Of a stretch of DNA of 64,000 bases, positions 58,443 to 64,000 are shown in pieces. The stretch lies in the NCBI GenBank assembly GCA_020634755.1, contig JACKBC010000040.1, positions 1 to 64,000 on the forward strand, given 5' to 3'. The position numbers and the translations under genes were made by a program. This DNA comes from Caldilineaceae bacterium. GTDB lineage: Bacteria; Chloroflexota; Anaerolineae; Caldilineales; Caldilineaceae. Below the pieces are notes generated by a model. The model was not told the DNA's origin and made no database searches. It was given only the letters and a program-made list of their open reading frames with translations. Each line of letters begins with the position of its first letter. Within the stretch, counting starts at the first letter, position 1.

Positions 58443-58580
58443 TTAGCCCGCCAATTTACGCTCTGACAGATTTCCATAAGAATTGACTGTATTTTTTTGC
58501 GCAAATTCTCTACTGTATAAGTGTGAGATGAATTGATGTACACCAAGAATATCCTAAAAGTCCTCATTGGAATCACCCTT

Positions 58581-60860
58581 ATGCACCCAGAAACTGCTCC
58601 ATTCCCTCCGCAACATTTCAATTCATTAGTATCGCTTTTGCAGCAACGCGCTACTTTGCATCCAGAACAAGTTGTCTACCGTTTTTTGGCTAGCACAGAC
58701 AGTGCGGCTCATGTATATACCTACGGTGAGGTAGACCGCCGCGCGCGCGCCATTGCCGCCCAGTTGCAAGCTCTCGATGCCGCTGGCGAACGGGTGTTGT
58801 TGCTCTATCCCTTTGGAATTGATTTTATCTCCGGTTTCTTTGGCTGTTTGTATGCTGGAGCCATTGCCGTCCCCCTCTATCCGCCGCGTTCACATCGCCT
58901 GGATGAGCGACTGTTGGCGGTAGCCGCTGATTCTAGCGCCGCTTTTGCCCTGACCAATGCGAAAATCTTTTCTTCTTTGCAGGATCGTAAAGGGATAACC
59001 ACCGAGATTGACAAGCTACAGTGGTTGGTCACAAGTAACATTGATGAACGTATGGCCACCAACTGGCAAGAGCCCCGAATCGATGCCGAGTCTTTGGCCT
59101 TTCTGCAATATACTTCTGGTTCTACCGGCGCGCCCAAGGGCGTTATGGTCAGCCATGCCAATGTGCTGCACAATGCCGCTCTGATCCACCGCGCTTTCGG
59201 CACGACACCTGAAAGTCGCGGTTTAATGTGGACACCGTTTTATCACGATATGGGATTGATCGGCGGCGTGATTCAACCGCTCTACGCCAATGTGGTGGTG
59301 ACGTTGCTGGCGCCAGTTGACTTTTTGCAGCAACCGAGCCGATGGCTGCAAACAATAAGCGACGAACGCACCACCATTAGCGGTGGCCCTAATTTTGCCT
59401 ATGAGCTGTGCATTCAAAAGATTACAGAAGAGCAGTGTGTTGACCTGGATCTCTCTTCTTGGCAGGTTGCTTTTTGTGGCGCCGAGCCAGTGCGCGCGGA
59501 TACGCTAGAACGTTTTACCGCTAAATTTGCCCCGTATGGTTTTCAGTGGGAAGCCTTTACGCCATGTATGGGAATGGCCGAGTCGACCGTCCTTGTGAGC
59601 AGCACGGGTCCGCAGCAGGCCCCGCTCATTGTAAAGTGCAATGCTGATGCACTGGCGGACCACCGGGTTGAGATTTTGTCTACAGCAGAAACAGAAATGA
59701 GTGATGCCCGCCCTCAAGATGTGCCGACGCCGCGCTTGGTTAGCAGCGGCCGCGCCTGGTTCGATCAGCGCTTTCGCATTGTGGACCCCGCAACACGCAT
59801 CCCCTGCGCCGCGCACCAAGTGGGCGAAATCTGGATTGAAGGCCCCAGCGTGGCCGTCGGTTACTGGCAGCATCCCACGGAAAGTAAGCAAACCTTTGCC
59901 GGGTATCTGGCCGATAGTGGGGAGGGTCCTTTTTTGCGCAGTGGTGACCTTGGTTTTATTTACAAGGATGAACTTTTCGTCACTGGCCGCTTAAAAGATC
60001 TGATTATCATTCGGGGGCGCAATTACTATCCACAGGACATTGAGTGGACCGTGGAACGCGCCCACATTGCGCTACGGCCCGGCGGCTGCGCAGCTTTTAC
60101 GGTGGAAGCGGAGCATGAAGAAAAGCTTGTCATTGTGCAGGAAGTGAGCCGCAGCCATGTACGCACGTTGCCTATTACAGAAGTAATCAACCACATTCGC
60201 CGTGTGGTGGTGCAGGCTCACGAATTAGAGCCATATGCGGTGGTCTTGTTGCGCCCTGGGCGTTTGCTCAAAACATCCAGTGGCAAGGTGCAGCGCCGCG
60301 CCAATCGCCAGGCCTTTTTGCAGGGCCAGCAAGATGTCGTCGGTGCTTGGCGGCTTTCTGACGAAGCCTCAATCAGCGCCCTGCCTCAGCCATCCCCACC
60401 ATCTTTACAAGATGTGCAGCCGCCTCGCATGAATGCGAGTGTGATTTCGCACTGGATCATTGGGCAGATGTCCAAGCGCCTTCCGATCGATGCTAATGAT
60501 ATTGATCTGGATAAACCATTTGCCGACTATGGTCTTGGCTCACTGGCCGCGGTGGAGCTCGTGCAAGAGCTGGACAGCTGGCTTGCGCAGACTGGTCACG
60601 CGCTAAAAATAGAGGTGACAGAGCTATGGGATTTTCCCACTATCACCGCGTTAGCAAAACATCTTGCTGTAAAAGTAGAGGAAGGCCAAGTGGAAAATTC
60701 CTCTGCACCTGCGTTTCATCTGGCTAAAGAGAATGTCCTTACCGCCGGATTGTCGCCAGATGTGACACCCCAAAGCGGTGCTTTGTATTCGCCAACAGAC
60801 ACGACGGCAGGTGAATTGGATGATGAAATGGCGCAGCTATCTCGCTTGTTGAACCGATAA
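58581..60860 (+). CDS. Fatty-acyl-AMP ligase fused to an acyl carrier protein (FAAL-ACP)
   Basis: A 759-residue protein. Adenylating domain (about 1-580): Y-T-S-G-S-T-G-A-P-K-G phosphate loop, W-T-P-F-Y-H-D-M-G-L-I-G-G, G-E-I-W-I-E-G-P-S-V-A-V-G-Y-W, G-R-L-K-D-L-I-I-I-R-G-R-N-Y-Y-P-Q-D-I-E (FAAL type). Carrier domain (about 630-715): the phosphopantetheine Ser lies in D-Y-G-L-G-S-L-A-A-V-E-L. It activates a fatty acid as the acyl-AMP and loads it on its own carrier for the polyketide synthase downstream. ATG 58581 matches the usual FAAL length; ATG 58536 would add 15 residues. Confidence 0.9.
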   Translation: MHPETAPFPPQHFNSLVSLLQQRATLHPEQVVYRFLASTDSAAHVYTYGEVDRRARAIAAQLQALDAAGERVLLLYPFGIDFISGFFGCLYAGAIAVPLYPPRSHRLDERLLAVAADSSAAFALTNAKIFSSLQDRKGITTEIDKLQWLVTSNIDERMATNWQEPRIDAESLAFLQYTSGSTGAPKGVMVSHANVLHNAALIHRAFGTTPESRGLMWTPFYHDMGLIGGVIQPLYANVVVTLLAPVDFLQQPSRWLQTISDERTTISGGPNFAYELCIQKITEEQCVDLDLSSWQVAFCGAEPVRADTLERFTAKFAPYGFQWEAFTPCMGMAESTVLVSSTGPQQAPLIVKCNADALADHRVEILSTAETEMSDARPQDVPTPRLVSSGRAWFDQRFRIVDPATRIPCAAHQVGEIWIEGPSVAVGYWQHPTESKQTFAGYLADSGEGPFLRSGDLGFIYKDELFVTGRLKDLIIIRGRNYYPQDIEWTVERAHIALRPGGCAAFTVEAEHEEKLVIVQEVSRSHVRTLPITEVINHIRRVVVQAHELEPYAVVLLRPGRLLKTSSGKVQRRANRQAFLQGQQDVVGAWRLSDEASISALPQPSPPSLQDVQPPRMNASVISHWIIGQMSKRLPIDANDIDLDKPFADYGLGSLAAVELVQELDSWLAQTGHALKIEVTELWDFPTITALAKHLAVKVEEGQVENSSAPAFHLAKENVLTAGLSPDVTPQSGALYSPTDTTAGELDDEMAQLSRLLNR

Positions 60861-61091
60861 CGCAGACACAACTACAACACCCCAAGATACTGTTGGCGTA
60901 ATCTCCAAGCCGCGACTGAGCTTATCCAAGCCCGAGCCGCGCCCCTTTGGCGCAAAACCTCGGCATGAGTTCGGCTGAATGTTCAGTCCGGATGCCGTGT
61001 ATTTGCGGCAAGGGCTGCACGACAAAAATACGCAGCATCTGCGCCGTGCATGGAATCGCCAACAGACTCACCCAAAAGTGAGGAGAGCTTT

Positions 61092-64000
61092 ATGCTCGAG
61101 CCCAATCATAGAAGTCCCGGCGTCGCCCTGCCCGAGCAGCGGGACCACGCCGCCAATCTATTGCGCCAGGCCCGGCTACGTATTGAAGAGCTGGAATCGC
61201 ACGCCCATACACCAATTGCACTGGTCGGTATTGGTTGTCGCTTCCCTGGCCAAGCCAATAGTCCAGCCGCCTTTTGGCGTAACCTTATCGAAGGGCAGGA
61301 CGCCATTAGCCAGCTTCCTGCTGACCGCACTTTTGTAAGCCGAGCGGCTACTTCCGTGGACTCGCCAGGCGCACACTCAGTGCAGTGGGGAGGATTTCTG
61401 ACTGCAGTAGACCAATTTGACGCGGGATTCTTTGCTATCTCTGGTCGTGAGGCGCCCTATATGGACCCACAACAGCGGCTCCTGTTAGAGACCGCCTGGG
61501 AAGCAATAGAAGCCGCAGGTGTTGATCCAACCAGCTTGAGCGGTAGCCAAACGGGCGTTTTTGTGGGCATTAGCAACAATGATTATAGTTGGCTCCAGCA
61601 GACGTTGGGAACGCCCATGAATGCCTATGCCGGGGTTGGCAACGCACTATGCATGGCGGCCAACCGCCTCTCCTATTTCTTGGATTTGCGTGGCCCCAGC
61701 TTGGCGATAGACACCGCCTGCTCGTCGTCCCTGGTGGCCGTGCATCAGGCCTGCCAAAGCTTGCGCCGTGGTGAATGTGATGGCGCCCTGGTGGGCGGCG
61801 TCAACCTGATCTTCAATCCGGAAATCACCAGCGCATTTATGCAGGCCGGGATGTTGGCGGCAGACGGTCGCTGCAAATCCTTTGACGCGCGCGCCGACGG
61901 CTACGTACGCAGCGAGGGCGCTGGCATGGTATATCTAATGCGGCTGGCCGATGCCCAATGCCAGGGCCATCCTATTATTGCCGTTATCCGTGGTTCGGCG
62001 GTCAATCAGGATGGACGGAGTAATGGGCTAACTGCGCCCAATGGCGCCGCCCAGCAGCGCGTGATCCGTGCTGCGTTGCAGGACGCCGGCGTTGAGCCGA
62101 CTGAGATTGGCTATGTGGAGGCCCACGGTACCGGGACCTCTTTGGGCGATCCCATTGAGGTCCATGCGTTGAAATCTGTTCTGCTAGAAGATCGTACGGC
62201 AGATCAACCATGCTGGTTGGGTACAGCCAAGGCCAATATTGGCCACCTGGAAGCCGCTGCCGGTATTGCTGGTTTCATAAAGACGGCGCTCTGTCTGTAC
62301 CACGGGCAGATTCCACGACAGCTGCATTTGCAAAACATAAATCCACATATCAAGCTAAGCGAAACGCCTTTGCGCATTCCAACCTCTGTGCAAGCGTGGC
62401 CCTTGCCTGATGGACCCAGTTATGCTGGCGTTAGTTCGTTTGGCTTTGGCGGCGTTAATGCACACTTGATCCTGTCCGCAGCGCCGCCTGTGAACCGTCC
62501 GGCGTCGCCCATTGATCGCACTCATCACCTCTTTACCCTGGCTGCTAAAACGGCCCCTGCACTCACCAAAATGGCGCAGGCCTATGCCGAGAGCTTGCGG
62601 GCTTGTGCGAAAGCGGCGAGCGCTGAATCGAATTACACTGAATCAACTCGTACTAAACCGGTGCAGGGCAATGTTGCGCTTGATGCATTGTGCTATACCG
62701 TGAACACCGGACGCGCTCATTTTACCCATCGGTTGACCGTTGTGACCAACGACACCACCCAACTGCACGCAGCATTGTCTGCTGTTGGTTCAGGGCAGGC
62801 GCCTGCCTCTGTGCGTCTGGGTACGCGCGCCGGCATAGACGATCCGGCTGTGACCTTTCTCTTTTCGGGGCAGGGCGCACAGAATGACGCTATGGGGCGG
62901 CAGCTCTATGAATCGGCGCCAATCTTTCGCCAAGCAATCGACCAATGTGACCAAATTTTGCGTCCGCTGTTGGGCTGCTCGTTAGTCGATTTGCTCTATC
63001 CCCCCGAACCAGCGCTACCGGAGAGCCGACGCGGTCAGCTCGATCAGACGGTCTATACACAGCCGGCTCTCTTTGCCGTAGAATATGCTCTGGCGCAGCT
63101 TTGGCTCTCTTTGGGAATCAAGCCTGCGGTCGTTATGGGACACAGCAGCGGTGAGATTGTCGCTGCATGTGTGGCGGGCGCATTTACATTAGCCGATGGG
63201 CTGCGGCTCATTGTACGCCGCGGCCAATTAATGCAGTCATTAAGCGCTGACGGCGCCATGATGGTCGTCTTTGCCGATGAGGCAACCGTGCGCGGGCTGT
63301 TGGCGCCCTTTCCGGATCAGCTTGCCATTGCGGCCATCAATGGTGATACCCACATTGTGGTGGCTGGTGCGTGCGCCGCCATCAATCAGCTGGAGGAAAC
63401 GCTAGCCGCCGCTGGTATTACCCATCGCGCACTCAGGGCTTCCCAGGCTTTTCATTCGCCGCTTATGGAGCCGATCTTGACCGAGCTGGCTGCCGAAGCC
63501 GCGCTGATTGATTTTCAGCCTCTGCAAATTGAGCTGGTTTCTACATTGACCGGCAGACTGCTGCCTGTGGGCTATCGCTTTCGTGCTCAACATTGGCGCG
63601 ATCATGCCCGGCAGGCGGTGCGCTTTACGCAAGCAGTGGATCTACTCATTGCACAAGGTCAGCGGCACTTTCTGGAAATCGGCCCGACGCCCGTTTTGTG
63701 TGGCTTGGGTAAGCGGTATGTGGTAGATGGTACCGTTGACTGGCTGCCATCGCTAAATCCGCACCAGGCCGATTGGAAAACGTTTCTCGATAGCCTGGCA
63801 TCTCTATATCTCTTAGGTTTGCCTATTGAATGGCAAGCGCTTTATCAACCTGTAGCACCGCCACGTTTGGCGCTTCCTACCTATCCTTTCCAACGCAAAC
63901 GCTACTGGCTACCAGAAGGAAATTATACAATGCACACAGCCGGAACTGATCCCAGTCACGCCATATCTCCCGCACCCATGCTTGCGGCCACAAAACATGA
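61092..64000 (+). CDS. Type I polyketide synthase, KS-AT start of a module (3' end outside window)
   Basis: The frame is open from ATG 61092 (AGGAGAG five bases upstream) to the window end, about 969 residues. A docking coiled coil (about 10-40) precedes the ketosynthase: Cys 210 in D-T-A-C-S-S-S-L, His 345 in E-A-H-G-T-G-T, His 385 in K-A-N-I-G-H-L-E. The acyltransferase follows: F-S-G-Q-G-A-Q, Ser 685 in G-H-S-S-G-E, and Q-A-F-H-S-P-L in the specificity loop, closer to malonyl (H-A-F-H) than to methylmalonyl (Y-A-S-H) types. The post-AT linker L-P-T-Y-P-F-Q-R-K-R-Y-W is present. With the FAAL it should extend a fatty acyl starter. Confidence 0.92.
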   Translation, partial: MLEPNHRSPGVALPEQRDHAANLLRQARLRIEELESHAHTPIALVGIGCRFPGQANSPAAFWRNLIEGQDAISQLPADRTFVSRAATSVDSPGAHSVQWGGFLTAVDQFDAGFFAISGREAPYMDPQQRLLLETAWEAIEAAGVDPTSLSGSQTGVFVGISNNDYSWLQQTLGTPMNAYAGVGNALCMAANRLSYFLDLRGPSLAIDTACSSSLVAVHQACQSLRRGECDGALVGGVNLIFNPEITSAFMQAGMLAADGRCKSFDARADGYVRSEGAGMVYLMRLADAQCQGHPIIAVIRGSAVNQDGRSNGLTAPNGAAQQRVIRAALQDAGVEPTEIGYVEAHGTGTSLGDPIEVHALKSVLLEDRTADQPCWLGTAKANIGHLEAAAGIAGFIKTALCLYHGQIPRQLHLQNINPHIKLSETPLRIPTSVQAWPLPDGPSYAGVSSFGFGGVNAHLILSAAPPVNRPASPIDRTHHLFTLAAKTAPALTKMAQAYAESLRACAKAASAESNYTESTRTKPVQGNVALDALCYTVNTGRAHFTHRLTVVTNDTTQLHAALSAVGSGQAPASVRLGTRAGIDDPAVTFLFSGQGAQNDAMGRQLYESAPIFRQAIDQCDQILRPLLGCSLVDLLYPPEPALPESRRGQLDQTVYTQPALFAVEYALAQLWLSLGIKPAVVMGHSSGEIVAACVAGAFTLADGLRLIVRRGQLMQSLSADGAMMVVFADEATVRGLLAPFPDQLAIAAINGDTHIVVAGACAAINQLEETLAAAGITHRALRASQAFHSPLMEPILTELAAEAALIDFQPLQIELVSTLTGRLLPVGYRFRAQHWRDHARQAVRFTQAVDLLIAQGQRHFLEIGPTPVLCGLGKRYVVDGTVDWLPSLNPHQADWKTFLDSLASLYLLGLPIEWQALYQPVAPPRLALPTYPFQRKRYWLPEGNYTMHTAGTDPSHAISPAPMLAATKH

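Noticed and set aside
1..64000. tRNA or rRNA genes
   Set aside because: No cloverleaf with a GTTCRANNC arm or rRNA segment was noticed in the gaps; a tRNA scan would settle it.

Overview
The window is bacterial and most resembles a Chloroflexota genome of the Anaerolineae/Caldilineae type. This is an inference from three things: Tat-type lipoprotein solute-binding proteins with a C-A-P-A-A-A-P start to the mature protein, a catabolic island rich in ABC importers, sulfatases and enolase-superfamily genes, and a very high load of small palindromic repeats. No rRNA, tRNA, CRISPR array, transposase or phage gene was recognised.

Layout. 1-4.1 kb: the 3' end of a TPR protein, a decayed PIN-domain pair and an intact HigB/HigA toxin-antitoxin pair. 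4.1-9.5 kb: a sugar ABC importer (binding protein plus two permeases), a Uma2-family protein and an acid-sugar dehydratase. 9.6-17.2 kb: three cytoplasmic sulfatases and two more enolase-superfamily enzymes. 17.4-22.4 kb: a second importer with two tandem paralogous binding proteins. 23.1-27.4 kb: a mannonate-dehydratase-like enzyme, GNAT, Gfo/Idh/MocA oxidoreductase, DUF2834 protein and M19 dipeptidase-like protein. 27.6-35.5 kb: a nucleoside/nucleobase module with a yeast-type cytosine deaminase, two BMP-type permeases, a BMP lipoprotein and a double ABC ATPase, interleaved with a DinB-like protein and a eukaryotic-type HisA. 35.8-39.1 kb: a third sugar importer. 39.3-46.2 kb: MFS exporter, dienelactone hydrolase, LysM-alpha/beta hydrolase, DUF4405 membrane pair and phosphotriesterase-like hydrolase. 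46.4-51.9 kb: Phd/PIN toxin-antitoxin pair, GT39-type membrane glycosyltransferase and RecJ. 52.1-58.1 kb: ECF sigma factor, zinc-finger anti-sigma factor, TPR-CHAT protease and secreted subtilase. 58.5-64 kb: fatty-acyl-AMP ligase-ACP and the start of a type I polyketide synthase, which runs off the end.

How it works together. The first 24 kb reads as uptake and breakdown of a sulfated, acid-sugar-rich glycan: import by ATPase-less CUT1 importers, intracellular desulfation, dehydration of aldonic/uronic acids, then oxidoreductases. No glycoside hydrolase, polysaccharide lyase, MalK-type ATPase or formylglycine-generating enzyme is in the window, so these must lie elsewhere. The nucleobase module is a complete BMP-type importer split over two divergent strands, with a deaminase beside it.

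The most interesting locus is the sigma/anti-sigma/TPR-CHAT/subtilase cluster. It has the parts of a protease-gated transcription switch and recalls the Csx29-Csx30-sigma logic of type III-E CRISPR systems, but without any CRISPR component. A second theme is repeat biology. Several families of short palindromic elements fill the gaps. One element is inserted in another at a TA dinucleotide with exact length bookkeeping, and some repeats sit in frame inside recJ and the glycosyltransferase gene.
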